In this document: in pieces, positions 25,704 to 35,093 of the stretch | How positions within the stretch are numbered: the first letter of the stretch is position 1 | How the letters are laid out: every line of letters begins with the position of its first letter | Assembly (NCBI GenBank): GCA_028292435.1 | Contig: JAQGMI010000106.1 | Location: 27,554 to 91,553 of the forward strand | DNA: 64,000 bases | Direction: 5' to 3' | DNA from: Betaproteobacteria bacterium | Lineage (GTDB): Bacteria; Pseudomonadota; Gammaproteobacteria; Burkholderiales; SG8-41 | The notes under the pieces: generated by a model | The model's database searches: none | Told to the model about the DNA's origin: nothing | What the model saw: only the letters and a program-made list of their open reading frames with translations | Program-made: the position numbers and the translations under genes

Positions 25704-26678
25704 ATGACTCACAACAGCTTCGATGCTGCGCTGCTGCTTTGCCTGGCAAGTCTGGCTGCTTGCAATGTTTCAGCGCAGCCTGCGTATCCGGCGCGCAACA
25801 TCACGCTGCTGGTGCCGTTCTCGCCCGGCGGCAGCACCGATTTGATCACGCGCATTATCGCCAAAGAATTGAGTGCACATTTCGACAAGCAGGTGATTGC
25901 CGACAATCGCACGGGCGGCGGCGGAGTCATCGGCTGGAACGCGGTAGCGCGTTCCGCGCCCGACGGTTACACGGTACTCGCGACTGAATTGTCATTCGCG
26001 ATTGCGGCAGGCTTGATTCCGAATCTGCCGTTCGATCCGCGCAAGGATTTCATCCATGTCACCACCGCGACAACCGTGCCGCACGTGCTTGTGATCACGC
26101 CGTCGCTGCCAGTCAAGAATGTAAAAGAATTCATCGCGCTCGCCAAAGCGCGGCCGAACGAACTCAATTACGGGTCGGGCGGCAATGGCACGAACACGCA
26201 TCTCGGCTCCGAGCTTTTGAAGAACCTCACCGGCATCAAGATGGTTCACGTGCCGTACAAAGGTGCCGGCGCCGTATTGCAGGATTTGATGGGCGGCCAG
26301 GTGCAGGCGCTGGTTTCCGCAGTGCCGACGGTTGTTCCGTACGTCAATGCGAAACGCCTGCGCGCGCTGATGGTGACGGATGAAAAGCGCACGAGGGTGT
26401 TGCCCGATGTGCCTTCGGCCGCCGAAGCGGGCCTGGCGAAGATGAACATGCAATTCTGGGTCGGCTTTGCATTGCCCGCAGGCACGCCGCAGCCGGTGGT
26501 CGAGCGTTTAAACCAGGCGCTCGTCGCAGTGCTTAACGGTGCTGAATCGAAGAAACGCCTGATCGATCTCGGTGTCGACACCGTTGGAAATGCGCCCGCT
26601 CAGGCGACCAAGCTTGTGCTCGACGAAATGGATCGTTGGACTGCGGTCATCAAGGCTGCGGGCATCAAAGCGGAATAG
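25704..26678 (+). CDS. Bug-family solute-binding protein, possible lipoprotein
   Basis: A 324-residue protein starting at the ATG behind GAGGTGAGGAG. The leader ends LASLAACNVSAQ, so either signal peptidase I or a lipobox (SLAAC) could apply. The Bug core is clear: YPARNITLLVPFSPGGSTD, VIADNRTGGGG, APDGYTVLAT and YGSGGNGTNTHL. It heads an operon with a CoA transferase 8 nt downstream, so its ligand may be the free acid that the transferase activates (inference). Confidence 0.92.
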   Translation: MTHNSFDAALLLCLASLAACNVSAQPAYPARNITLLVPFSPGGSTDLITRIIAKELSAHFDKQVIADNRTGGGGVIGWNAVARSAPDGYTVLATELSFAIAAGLIPNLPFDPRKDFIHVTTATTVPHVLVITPSLPVKNVKEFIALAKARPNELNYGSGGNGTNTHLGSELLKNLTGIKMVHVPYKGAGAVLQDLMGGQVQALVSAVPTVVPYVNAKRLRALMVTDEKRTRVLPDVPSAAEAGLAKMNMQFWVGFALPAGTPQPVVERLNQALVAVLNGAESKKRLIDLGVDTVGNAPAQATKLVLDEMDRWTAVIKAAGIKAE

Positions 26679-26686
26679 TGGAGAAC

Positions 26687-27880
26687 ATGACAGTGACTGA
26701 AAAAAGATTGCCCCTGCAGGGCATACGCGTCGTCGAATTCGTGCACGTCATCATGGGGCCAAGCTGCGGTCTCGTGCTCGCCGACCTTGGTGCCGACGTC
26801 ATCAAGGTCGAGCCGCTTGACGGCGATCACACGCGCAAATTGACGGCGTCGGGTGCGGGTTTTTTTCCGACTTTCAACCGCAACAAGAAAAGCATCGCGG
26901 TCGATTTGAAGTCGCCGGAAGGGCAGGAGAACATCCTGAAGCTCATCCAGAGCGCGGATGTGCTCACTGAGAACTTCCGACCAGGCTCGATGGACAAGCT
27001 CGGCTTCGGCTTTGAAGCGCTCAGCAAATTGCACCCCGAGCTGATTTACTGTTCGCTCAAAGGCTTTCTCGCAGGCCCGTACGAAAATCGCGCCGGTCTC
27101 GACGAAACTGCGCAGATGATGGGTGGGCTCGCGTACATGACGGGCCCACGCGGCCGGCCGCTGCGCGCGGGCGCTTCGGTCAACGACGTGATGGGCGGCA
27201 TGTTCGCGGCAATCGCAATTCTCTCGGCAGTGATCGAGCGCATCGCGACCGGCCGCGGCCAGTATGTAAAAAGCGCGCTCTTCGAAAATTGCGCGTTTCT
27301 CATGGGCCAGCACATGACGGAAGGCTTCATGACGGGCAAGCCGGTGCCGCCGATGCCTGAACGCATCCGCGCATGGGCCGTGTACGACACATTCGAGACC
27401 GCGGACAAAGAGATGGTGTTCGTCGGCGTGGTGACCGACACCCAATGGAAAATTTTCTGCGACGCATTCGACCTGTCCGACCTCTTCGGCGATCCGGCGC
27501 TCAAGACAAATCCGCAGCGTGTCGAGGCGCGTCCGCGTGTGCTGCCAATCGTGCGCGCGCTGTTCGCCAAAATGACAAAGCAGGAGCTGCTCGCAAAATG
27601 CGAAGAACTCGGGCTCCCGTACGCTCCGATCACCAAGCCCGAAGATCTGTTCCACGATCCGCATCTGATAGCTTCCGGCGGGCTTGCCGACATTACGCTC
27701 ATGAACGGGATCAAAACTCAGGTGCCGATCATGCCGATCGAAATGGACGGGCGGCGTTTTTCAACGCGTCTCGATTTGCCGAAAATCGGTGAGCACACGC
27801 GTGAAATCATCGCCGCGCTCGGTTACCCGGCGTCCGAAGTGGACCGTTTAATCAAAGACGGTGTCGCGCGCACCGCCTGA
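26687..27880 (+). CDS. Class III (CaiB/BaiF) CoA transferase
   Basis: A 397-residue protein starting at the ATG behind TGGAG. It shows the family's N-terminal RVVEFVHVIMGPSCGLVLADLGAD block, the FFPTFNRNKKSIAVDLKSPEG stretch, the catalytic Asp in RAGASVNDVMGGM and the C-terminal GEHTREIIAALGY. These enzymes move CoA between carboxylic acids in the cytoplasm. It sits between two Bug genes, a typical catabolic arrangement. The identity of the acid pair is unknown. Confidence 0.93.
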   Translation: MTVTEKRLPLQGIRVVEFVHVIMGPSCGLVLADLGADVIKVEPLDGDHTRKLTASGAGFFPTFNRNKKSIAVDLKSPEGQENILKLIQSADVLTENFRPGSMDKLGFGFEALSKLHPELIYCSLKGFLAGPYENRAGLDETAQMMGGLAYMTGPRGRPLRAGASVNDVMGGMFAAIAILSAVIERIATGRGQYVKSALFENCAFLMGQHMTEGFMTGKPVPPMPERIRAWAVYDTFETADKEMVFVGVVTDTQWKIFCDAFDLSDLFGDPALKTNPQRVEARPRVLPIVRALFAKMTKQELLAKCEELGLPYAPITKPEDLFHDPHLIASGGLADITLMNGIKTQVPIMPIEMDGRRFSTRLDLPKIGEHTREIIAALGYPASEVDRLIKDGVARTA

Positions 27881-27895
27881 CGAGGAGATTTATCG

Positions 27896-28858
27896 ATGAA
27901 ACGATTATCGTGTTTTCTATTCCTGATGCTCGCCGCGAGCGCAGCGGTCGCCGCCGACGCATATCCGAATAAACCCGTGCGCTGGGTGGTGCCGTTTCCG
28001 CCCGGCGGCGGCACCGACCTGATTTCGCGCACGATCGCGGCGAAGCTGTCCGAACTGTGGGGCACGCAAGTGGTGGCCGACAATCGGCCGGGCGGCGGTG
28101 GCACGCTCGGCATGGGCATTGCGGCGAAGATGCCGGCAGACGGCTACGCCATCGTGCTCGGCCAGGCATCGAACGTTGCGGTTGCGCCGGCGTTATATCC
28201 GAAACTCAATTACGACCCGGTCAAGGATCTGCAGCCGATTACGAATGTAATCGCGGCGCCGCTCGTGATCGTGTCGCATCCGTCGTTTCCGGCAAAAAAT
28301 GCGAAAGAAATGATTGCGTATGCGCGCGCCAAACCAGACGCTTTAACGTTCGGCTCGCCCGGCAACGGCACGATCGGCCATCTCTCGATGGAGTTATTGA
28401 AGACCATGGCCGGCGTCAAGATGCTGCACATTCCCTACAAAGGGGCGACGCTTGCGATCACCGAGCTGATCGGCGGCCAGATCGTACTCTATGCAAGCAG
28501 CATGCCGCCGGCGCTCCCTCTCATTCAGGCGGGCAAATTGAAAGCGCTCGGCGTGACTACGCCGAAGCGCCTTGGGCCGCTGCCGAATGTGCCGACGATC
28601 GCCGAAAGCGGTGTTGCAGGCTATGAAGCGGTCAATTGGTACGGCGTGTTCGTGCCGGCCGGTGCGCCCAAAGACATCGTCGCCAAGCTGCACGCCGACG
28701 TGGTGCGGGTCTTGAAGCAACCGGACGTCAAAGAGCGATTTGCCGGCGAGGGCGGTGAGATCGTCGCCGACACGCCCGAAGAATTCGGCGCGTTCGTGCG
28801 CAAGGAAATTCCAAAGTGGTCCAAGGTGGTGAAAGAAGCCGCCGTGAAAGTCGATTGA
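27896..28858 (+). CDS. Bug-family solute-binding protein
   Basis: A 320-residue protein with a signal peptide (MKRLSCFLFLMLAASAAVAA) and the Bug pattern YPNKPVRWVVPFPPGGGTD, VVADNRPGGGG, ADGYAIVLG and FGSPGNGTIGHL. A GACGAGGAG ribosome-binding site precedes the ATG. It lies 15 nt after the CoA transferase and 3 nt before the Ldh-family gene, so it belongs to the same transcript. Ligand unknown; the different binding-cleft sequence from the first Bug gene argues for a distinct one. Confidence 0.92.
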   Translation: MKRLSCFLFLMLAASAAVAADAYPNKPVRWVVPFPPGGGTDLISRTIAAKLSELWGTQVVADNRPGGGGTLGMGIAAKMPADGYAIVLGQASNVAVAPALYPKLNYDPVKDLQPITNVIAAPLVIVSHPSFPAKNAKEMIAYARAKPDALTFGSPGNGTIGHLSMELLKTMAGVKMLHIPYKGATLAITELIGGQIVLYASSMPPALPLIQAGKLKALGVTTPKRLGPLPNVPTIAESGVAGYEAVNWYGVFVPAGAPKDIVAKLHADVVRVLKQPDVKERFAGEGGEIVADTPEEFGAFVRKEIPKWSKVVKEAAVKVD

Positions 28859-28861
28859 TCG

Positions 28862-29869
28862 ATGCCGCAATTTTCGATTGAAGCACTGACTACACTGGCC
28901 GCGGATGCACTGCGCAAGCATGGCGCTGCGGACGCTGCAGCGCGCATTACCGCGAAGTATCTGGTCGCCGCCGATGCGCAAGGGCTCGGCACGCACGGTG
29001 TCGCGCGGGTGCCGACATACTGCGATCATCTGAAATCAGGCCGCGCGCACGGCGACGCGGTGCCGCGCATCGCGAACGAAAAAGGCGCCGCGTGTCTCGT
29101 CGATGCCGGCTTTGGTCTTGGCTTCGAGCCGACCGAGTTCGCGCTGAAAGAAGCCATCGAGCGCGCAGCCAAGCACGGCGTTGGTTTCGTCGGCGTCACT
29201 AAAAGTCACCACTGCGGCGCGCTGGGCATTTTGCTCGAACCGGTCGCCGCACGCGGCATGGTCGCTATCGCGTTCAGCAACGCGCCTTCGGCCATCATGG
29301 CGTGGGGCGGCACCAAGCCGATGTTCGGGACGAATCCGATCGCGGCCATTTTTCCGCGTCGCGACGGACCGCCGCTGGTCATCGACATGTCGCTCACGCA
29401 AGTGACGCGCGGCCAGATCATGCTCTATGCAAACGCCGGCAAGCCCATCCCCGAAGGCTGGGGCATGGACAAGGATGGCAATCCGACGACCGACGCGCAC
29501 AAGATCCTGATCGGCGGCAGCCTGCACGCGGTCGGCGGACTCAAAGGCACGATGCTCGCGTTCGCCGTTGAAATTTTGTGCTGTGCGCTGATGGGTGCTT
29601 CGCTGTCGCATCAGGTCGAGCCGATGCTCGTCGACAACGGCAAGCCGATGGACCTCGGCCAGGCGTTTCTCGTGATCGATCCCGCGGCGCTGGCCGGTCG
29701 TGAGCGTTATCTCGAGCGCGTCGAAACACTGATCGCCGCGATGATGGAAGACGAAGAAGTGCGCCTGCCGGGCGCGCGCCGCGTCGATGAAACTACGCGT
29801 GCAGCTAAAGACGGCATCGAAATTCCGGCAGAGCTCGCAAAGCAGTTAGGACAGCTCGCCCGCCGGTAG
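28862..29869 (+). CDS. Ldh-family (type 2 malate/L-lactate) NAD(P)-dependent dehydrogenase
   Basis: A 335-residue oxidoreductase of the MDH2/LDH2 (YlbC/ComC/AllD) fold, unrelated to Rossmann dehydrogenases. Signatures include THGVARVPTYCDHLKSGR, GFVGVTKSHHCGALGILLEPVA (cofactor pocket), MAWGGTKPMFGTNPIAAIFP and IDMSLTQVTRGQIMLYA. The substrates are 2-keto/2-hydroxy acids or imines, and the exact one is not inferable. It starts 3 nt after the Bug stop. It probably oxidises the acid taken up by this operon (inference). Confidence 0.92.
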   Translation: MPQFSIEALTTLAADALRKHGAADAAARITAKYLVAADAQGLGTHGVARVPTYCDHLKSGRAHGDAVPRIANEKGAACLVDAGFGLGFEPTEFALKEAIERAAKHGVGFVGVTKSHHCGALGILLEPVAARGMVAIAFSNAPSAIMAWGGTKPMFGTNPIAAIFPRRDGPPLVIDMSLTQVTRGQIMLYANAGKPIPEGWGMDKDGNPTTDAHKILIGGSLHAVGGLKGTMLAFAVEILCCALMGASLSHQVEPMLVDNGKPMDLGQAFLVIDPAALAGRERYLERVETLIAAMMEDEEVRLPGARRVDETTRAAKDGIEIPAELAKQLGQLARR

Positions 29870-30010
29870 GAGACGTCCGCCTCATGTTTGCACGAGGGGA
29901 AAGACAAAATCGTCGCCGGCATCAGACATCGACTGATCGTTTGCGTTGCACGGGCGGCCGGCGTAACGTATGACGACCAACAAAAAATCGATTCAACCCG
30001 GAGGAATATC

Positions 30011-30958
30011 ATGATCAACAGACGCGATTTCGTGCTCGGCGCCGCAGCGGCCGGGACATTGCTGCAAACCCGTTTCGGTTTTGCCAAAGCTTCCCAGCCC
30101 TCGACGCCGGTCAATTTCGAAATACCGGCAGGCGCATGCGACTGCCATACCCACATTCACGGCGATCCGGCGAAGTTTCCGTGGTTTCCTGGCCGCACGT
30201 ATACGCCCGAGATGGCCTTGCCGGAAGAAATGTCGGCGCTGCACAAGGCGTCGCACATGCAGCGCGTGGTGATCGTGACGCCGAGCGTCTATGGTCCGGA
30301 CAACTCCGCAACGATTTATGGCATGCAGGCCCGCGGCAAGGACGCGCGCGGCGTGGCCGTCATCGACGATAAGACGACCGACGCCGAGCTCGACCGGCTG
30401 GCGAAGCTCGGCTTCAAAGGCATCCGGCTCAATCTGTCGACGGCGGGTGTGAGCGATCCGAACGTCGCGCGTGAGCGCTTTCTCAAAGCGGCTGAGCGCG
30501 TGAAGAGCCGCAACTGGCACGTTCAGTTGAACACCACGCTGCCGGTCATTGCGGCGATGAAAGATGCGCTTGCCGCTTCGCCCGTGCCGCTGGTCTTCGA
30601 TCATTTCGGTAACGCGAACGAAGAACTTGGCGTGAATCAGCCGGGCTTCGCCGACCTGGTTTCGCTCGTAAAATCGGGCAAAGCCTATGTGAAAATTTCG
30701 GTCACTGCCGGGCCGCGCCAAAACTATGCGTATTTCACGCCGCTCGCGCAGATGCTGATCGCCGCCAACGTCGACCGCTGTATTTGGGGAACCAACTGGC
30801 CGCACCCGAATTCGGTGAACGGCAGCACCGAAAAAGTATCGCCGCTGTGGCAGGTCGACGACGGCCTCGTGCTGAATCTGTTGCCGACGTGGGCGCCTGA
30901 CGCAGCCGTGCGCAAGAAGATTCTCGTTGATAACCCGGCGCGGCTTTACGAATTCTGA
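30011..30958 (+). CDS. Amidohydrolase family 2 protein with Tat signal
   Basis: A 315-residue TIM-barrel hydrolase starting at the ATG behind CGGAGGAATATC. The leader INRRDFVLGAAAAGTLLQ is a twin-arginine type. The body has the metal-binding CDCHTHIHGDP start, LVFDHFGNANEELG and CIWGTNWPHPN, as in 2-pyrone-4,6-dicarboxylate lactonase and 4-sulfomuconolactone hydrolase relatives. It likely hydrolyses a lactone or amide in the periplasm. The preceding 141-bp gap holds no clear gene. Its stop overlaps the next Bug start by one base. Confidence 0.88.
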   Translation: MINRRDFVLGAAAAGTLLQTRFGFAKASQPSTPVNFEIPAGACDCHTHIHGDPAKFPWFPGRTYTPEMALPEEMSALHKASHMQRVVIVTPSVYGPDNSATIYGMQARGKDARGVAVIDDKTTDAELDRLAKLGFKGIRLNLSTAGVSDPNVARERFLKAAERVKSRNWHVQLNTTLPVIAAMKDALAASPVPLVFDHFGNANEELGVNQPGFADLVSLVKSGKAYVKISVTAGPRQNYAYFTPLAQMLIAANVDRCIWGTNWPHPNSVNGSTEKVSPLWQVDDGLVLNLLPTWAPDAAVRKKILVDNPARLYEF

Positions 30959-31941
30959 TGTCCAGAACTGCGCGCACGGGAACAGCATTCGCATGGTTGA
31001 TCGCATGCGGATCGTTGGCAGCGGCCGCCGCCTGCGCGCAGGAGTTTCCATCGAAACCGCTGCGGCTGATAGTGCCGCTATTGCCGGGTTCAGGCACCGA
31101 CGTCGTCGCGCGCACGTTCGCGAATGCATTCGGCCAGGCGCTCGGCCGGCAGGTCGTCGTCGAGAACAAGGCGGGGGCGGCAACGACGCTGGGTGCCAAC
31201 TTCGTCGCCAAGAGCACGCCCGATGGCTACACGCTGCTCGTGGCCACCACGAGCACGCTCGCGGTGCTGCCGACCGTTCAGTCAACGCCGTACGATACGG
31301 TCAAGGATCTCGCGCCGGTTGCAGCGTTCTCTATCGCACCGTTCGTGCTGTGCGTGTCCGCCGAATCGCGCCTGAAAACTCTCAACGATCTAATTGCGAT
31401 TGCCAGGGCGGAGCCTGGCAAGCTTACTTATGCATCGAGCGGCACCGGCACCATGACGCAGATGGCTGTCGAGCTCGTGAGCGTGGTGGCGAAAATCAAT
31501 TTGCTGCACGTGCCCTACAAAGGCGTGACCGGCGCCTATCCCGATGTGCTTGGCGGACGGATCGACCTGATTGCCGACGCGCCGGCTTCGACGTTGCCGC
31601 AAATCAAGGCCAACAAGTTTCGCGCTCTCGCGGTGACAGCATTAAAGCGCAGCCCGATGCTGCCGGAGGTGCCGACCGTCGGCGAAGCGGGACTGAAAGG
31701 CGCGGAAGCAGAGTTTGTCACCGGCATACTGGTGCAGGCAGGGACGCCGCCTCAGGTCATCGCAAAATTGCAACGCGCGGCGTTGAAAGTCGCGCAGGGC
31801 GCGGAGTTCAAGGACTTTCTGGCGCTTCAGGGCTACGAAGCGTTGTCCGCGAACTCCGCCGATTTCGCGAAGCACATCAAGGATGGCCTCGCGAAGTGGG
31901 CCGCCGTCGTGAAGGAACGCAACATCAAGGTCGAGCAGTAG
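30958..31941 (+). CDS. Bug-family solute-binding protein
   Basis: A 327-residue protein whose ATG shares a base with the amidohydrolase TGA (TGATG), a coupled start. The signal peptide runs to about AAAACAQ, then the Bug pattern FPSKPLRLIVPLLPGSGTD, VVENKAGAATT, PDGYTLLVATTSTLAV and YASSGTGTMTQM. Translational coupling to a periplasmic hydrolase suggests that the hydrolase product or substrate is its ligand (inference). Last gene of the plus-strand catabolic run starting at 25704. Confidence 0.92.
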   Translation: MSRTARTGTAFAWLIACGSLAAAAACAQEFPSKPLRLIVPLLPGSGTDVVARTFANAFGQALGRQVVVENKAGAATTLGANFVAKSTPDGYTLLVATTSTLAVLPTVQSTPYDTVKDLAPVAAFSIAPFVLCVSAESRLKTLNDLIAIARAEPGKLTYASSGTGTMTQMAVELVSVVAKINLLHVPYKGVTGAYPDVLGGRIDLIADAPASTLPQIKANKFRALAVTALKRSPMLPEVPTVGEAGLKGAEAEFVTGILVQAGTPPQVIAKLQRAALKVAQGAEFKDFLALQGYEALSANSADFAKHIKDGLAKWAAVVKERNIKVEQ

Positions 31942-31956
31942 CGAAGGCGACGCGCT

Positions 31957-32958
31957 TTACGTCACTCGCTGCACGTTGAACATCGGCTCCTTGCGCGCCC
32001 AGTGGCCGAAATTCGCGATGAACATTTCTGCGCAACGCTTCTCGTTGCCGGTTGAAGCAGACGCATTGTGCGGTGACACGATAACGTTCGGCAAATCCCA
32101 GATCGGCGAATCGGCAGGCAACGGTTCCTTGCTGTGCGCATCCAGGGCGGCGCCGGCAAGGTGGCCGCTCTTGATCGCATCGATAAACGCCGCATCGTCC
32201 ATCACTTCGCCGCGGCCGATGTTGATGATGTAGGCGCCTTTGCGCATGGACTTGATCGCTTGCGCGCTTACGAGATTGCGCGTCTCGCTTGTTAACGGGC
32301 AAGCAATCACGAGCCAGTCGGCACGCGGCAGCACTTCCAATAATTTTGCCGGCGGATGCATTTCGTCGACCGGATCGCCAGGCTGCAGCGGGCTGCGCCT
32401 GACGCCGATCACCTTCAGGCCGAACGCGCGCGCATAGCCGGCGAATACTTTGCCGATAGCGCCAACGCCGATCAGCACCAGCGTCTGCCCGCGCAAGTCA
32501 GGCGGCAGCGCCTTGCCGCGCATCGGGCGCCATTCATGTTTGTGCTGCCCTTGCATGTAACCGTAAAAACCGCGGGCGAGCATCAAGAGGCCGGCGAACC
32601 CGGTCTGCGCGACCGGTTCGGCATTCGAACCCGTTGAACTCGTGAGCGTCACGCCGCGGGCATCCAGCGCGGGGACGAAGGGCTGCTGGCCGACGCCCGA
32701 ACTTTGCAGGTGCAGCCACTTCAGGCTCTTGGAGCCGAGCATCGCCGCGCTGAAAGCGCCGTACAACTGCTCGTCGAACCGGATGTCGCGATCGACGAAC
32801 GCGCAGTCGATGCGATCGCAATCGGCCTGCGACAGGCGCGCGCCTTGTTCTTCAGGCAGCGTCATGAATTCGACTGAGGCGCCGCCGGTCTTGCCGGCTG
32901 CTTTGAATGCGTCGCCGAAGCTGGCGATAAATTGCTTTGAAACGAGTGCGGTGGGCAT
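31957..32958 (-). CDS. D-isomer-specific 2-hydroxyacid dehydrogenase
   Basis: A 333-residue protein starting MPTALVSKQFI at 32958 behind GGAAAGACTTC. The NAD(P) motif is LIGVGAIGKVFAGYARAF (GxGxxG). The catalytic residues lie in IINIGRGEV (Arg), HSKEPLP (Glu) and VSPHNAS (His). The N-terminal domain is divergent. The family interconverts 2-keto and D-2-hydroxy acids in the cytoplasm. It is convergent with the Bug gene before it, with 15 nt between the stops. Confidence 0.9.
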   Translation of the reverse strand: MPTALVSKQFIASFGDAFKAAGKTGGASVEFMTLPEEQGARLSQADCDRIDCAFVDRDIRFDEQLYGAFSAAMLGSKSLKWLHLQSSGVGQQPFVPALDARGVTLTSSTGSNAEPVAQTGFAGLLMLARGFYGYMQGQHKHEWRPMRGKALPPDLRGQTLVLIGVGAIGKVFAGYARAFGLKVIGVRRSPLQPGDPVDEMHPPAKLLEVLPRADWLVIACPLTSETRNLVSAQAIKSMRKGAYIINIGRGEVMDDAAFIDAIKSGHLAGAALDAHSKEPLPADSPIWDLPNVIVSPHNASASTGNEKRCAEMFIANFGHWARKEPMFNVQRVT

Positions 32959-33181
32959 GAAGTCTTTCCAGGAAAAGTGTGAGGTTTGAGTGCGGAGGTT
33001 TGAAAGCGGCACCGCAGAATAATGAATGATAATCGACGCTGTCAAACTGGCGTCCCTTGGTCATACCGTTCGCGCCGAGTTTTTTGCGAATTACTGGTTC
33101 GCGCTATTTTTAATTACTTTGTATGACACGCCTTAGCCATGGATAATCGTGCAGAGGCATAAAAAAAGCGGAGGAGCGGGT

Positions 33182-34138
33182 ATGCGAGGCATAAAAAAAT
33201 GTTTTGCCGCGTTGTTGATTGTAGCAAGCGCACATGCGGTCGCGCAGACTTATCCCGACAAGCCGATTCGCGTGCTCGTGCCGTTTGCGGCCGGCAGTGG
33301 CACTGATATCCTGGCCCGAATTGTCACGGACGAGCTGCGTGCATCGATGGGCGCGAATTTCGTCATCGACAATCGCGGCGGCGCATCGGGCCAGATCGCG
33401 TCGGAACTGGTGGCGAGAGCGAACCCCGACGGCTACACGTTGCTGCTGTCAACCAACACGCCGCACTCGGTAAACCCGTTTCTGTTCAAGAAAATAAATT
33501 ACGATCCGGTCAAGGATTTCGACGCCGTCGCGCGCATGATTTACTACATATTCATTCTGGCGGTGAATCCAAACCTTAACGTCAAGACCGTTCCCGAGTT
33601 GATTGCCTACGTCAAAGCCAACCCGGGTAAGACTTCATATGCATATGGCAACGGCTCAGGGCAGGTGAATGGCGCCTACCTCGTAAGCGCCGCCAAACTC
33701 GATTCGCTGGCTGTTCCCTACAAGAGCACGCCGCCTGCAATGACGGATTTAATCGCCGGCCAGGTGCAATGGATGTTCGTCGATGGCGCGTCGAGCCAGG
33801 GCCATGTCAAAGCGGGGCGGCTGCGTGCGATTGCCGTGATGTCGGACAAGCGCTCTGACATTTTTCCAGACCTGCCGGGTGTCGGCGAAACCGTTCCGGG
33901 ATTCGACACCGTGCCGTGGGCCGGAATGTTCGCGCCCGCGCATACGCCAAAAGCCATCATCAACAAGCTGAACGCCGAAATCGTCAAAGCGATCAACAAG
34001 CCGGCAATCAATCAGCGTTTAGCGGACTTGGGGCTCGCGCCCGGACCAAGCACGCCGGCTGAACTCGACAGATTTGTCAAAGAGCAACTCGCGGCGTGGG
34101 GGAAGAAGATGAAGGATGCGGGGATACAGCCGGAGTAG
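33182..34138 (+). CDS. Bug-family solute-binding protein
   Basis: A 318-residue protein starting MRGIKKCFAALLIVASAHAVAQ at 33182 behind GGAGGAG; the longer frame is rejected. Core: YPDKPIRVLVPFAAGSGTD, VIDNRGGASGQ, NPDGYTLLLSTNTP and YAYGNGSGQVNGAY. It is the only gene between the dehydrogenase and the cassette-like island, with a 223-bp upstream gap that must carry its promoter. The integron-like boundary begins 61 nt after its stop. Confidence 0.92.
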   Translation: MRGIKKCFAALLIVASAHAVAQTYPDKPIRVLVPFAAGSGTDILARIVTDELRASMGANFVIDNRGGASGQIASELVARANPDGYTLLLSTNTPHSVNPFLFKKINYDPVKDFDAVARMIYYIFILAVNPNLNVKTVPELIAYVKANPGKTSYAYGNGSGQVNGAYLVSAAKLDSLAVPYKSTPPAMTDLIAGQVQWMFVDGASSQGHVKAGRLRAIAVMSDKRSDIFPDLPGVGETVPGFDTVPWAGMFAPAHTPKAIINKLNAEIVKAINKPAINQRLADLGLAPGPSTPAELDRFVKEQLAAWGKKMKDAGIQPE

Positions 34139-34198
34139 GGACTGTTACATTGGAGTGATAAATTTGGCAATTAAATTCTGTCACCTATACTTTGGCAA

Positions 34199-34214
34199 CT
34201 AACATCAGTTAGAC
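34199..34214 (+). other. attI-like simple site / cassette boundary
   Basis: CTAAC and GTTAG face each other 4 nt apart, and the right half extends to GTTAGAC, matching the integron core GTTRRRY. This arrangement resembles the simple site of attI1 (CTAAAACAAAGTTAGGC). The first cassette ORF begins 5 nt later, the normal distance for a cassette gene. It could instead be the surviving right end of a lost attC. Confidence 0.5.
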
Positions 34215-34219
34215 GGCAC

Positions 34220-34882
34220 ATGGCAATGGACAAAGAAAGTCTTACCAAGCGCTCTGTAGAGCTGCTCGAAGAGATTCAAAGGATCGAGAAGACGCGCCAG
34301 ACAGAAGGAGTTGGCTATTTTCAAGTCAACAACCTTGCAGCTCAGGGCGCCAACTTGATTCATGCGATCAGCGGGCCCAAATCCCTATACGCCGAAAGTC
34401 TTCGAAATGCCTTAAAACATAAGACGCCTACTTCTCAATGGACTGCAGTGGCGGGCGTGCTACAAGCGTTCCATATCGACTTATCGAAGGATCGCCTTGG
34501 GAATATTCGGCATGAAGTCGAGGCAATCGTTGTGTCTGAACTCATTAGTCAGGCTGGGAAGCTTCTGAAGACGGGCGGTGTGCATCCTGCTGCCGCAGTA
34601 ATCGTCGCGTGTGCCGGAGCGGAAGAATTTCTTCGGAACTGGTGCGAAGAGCAAGGCGTCGTTGTTTCCGAAAAGCAGCGCTCCCTCAACAAATTTGCCG
34701 CCGAATTGCGTGCGTCGAATCAGATCGCGTTGCCGGTCGAGCGCCGTATTCAATCGTGGGCAGACTATCGCAACGATGCCGCCTATGGCGCGCGATGGGA
34801 AAAGATAACGACGGACATTGCTGAGCGCTTGGTAAAAGAGGTCGAAGACTTCTTAGTTGAAAACCGACATGTACTCGGTTAA
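34220..34882 (+). CDS. HEPN-like protein of unknown function (cassette 1)
   Basis: A 220-residue protein with no signal or membrane segment. The C-terminal half (about 120-215) has the pattern of HEPN/DUF4145-like domains: HPAAAVIVACAGAEEFLRNW, then RRIQSWADYRNDAAYG. In active HEPN RNases the R-x4-6-H motif carries out catalysis; here Arg184 is followed at +5 by Tyr189 instead of His. The N-terminal half (W74-x10-FHIDLSKDRLGNIRHEVEA) resembles the domain that precedes such HEPN modules in uncharacterised proteins. It fills cassette 1, with its start 5 nt after the left core site and its stop 7 nt before attC. Confidence 0.7.
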   Translation: MAMDKESLTKRSVELLEEIQRIEKTRQTEGVGYFQVNNLAAQGANLIHAISGPKSLYAESLRNALKHKTPTSQWTAVAGVLQAFHIDLSKDRLGNIRHEVEAIVVSELISQAGKLLKTGGVHPAAAVIVACAGAEEFLRNWCEEQGVVVSEKQRSLNKFAAELRASNQIALPVERRIQSWADYRNDAAYGARWEKITTDIAERLVKEVEDFLVENRHVLG

Positions 34883-34889
34883 ACGTAAC

Positions 34890-34964
34890 GTCTAACTTTA
34901 GTCGGATCGGACGCGTGTCCAGCGGCACTACCGCTAATACGCGTCGCTCAACATGACGTTAGGC
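34890..34964 (+). other. attC recombination site (59-base element)
   Basis: The 75-bp element begins GTCTAAC (consensus RYYYAAC) and ends GTTAGGC (GTTRRRY), complementary at six of seven positions. Inside, GACGCGT pairs perfectly with ACGCGTC, and AGCGGCACTACCGCT forms a 5-bp apical hairpin. The whole therefore folds into the long imperfect stem expected of attC. It starts 7 nt after the stop of the cassette-1 gene. Confidence 0.7.
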
Positions 34965-35093
34965 ATGATTGAAACGAATTCGGTGTTATGAATGCGTCAG
35001 GCTCGCCGTGCGAATACGTAGCATGTTCAAAATTGCACTGACAACGGGGCGCAGTTTACACCACCAGTTATCCATTCAACTCGGAGACGCAGA

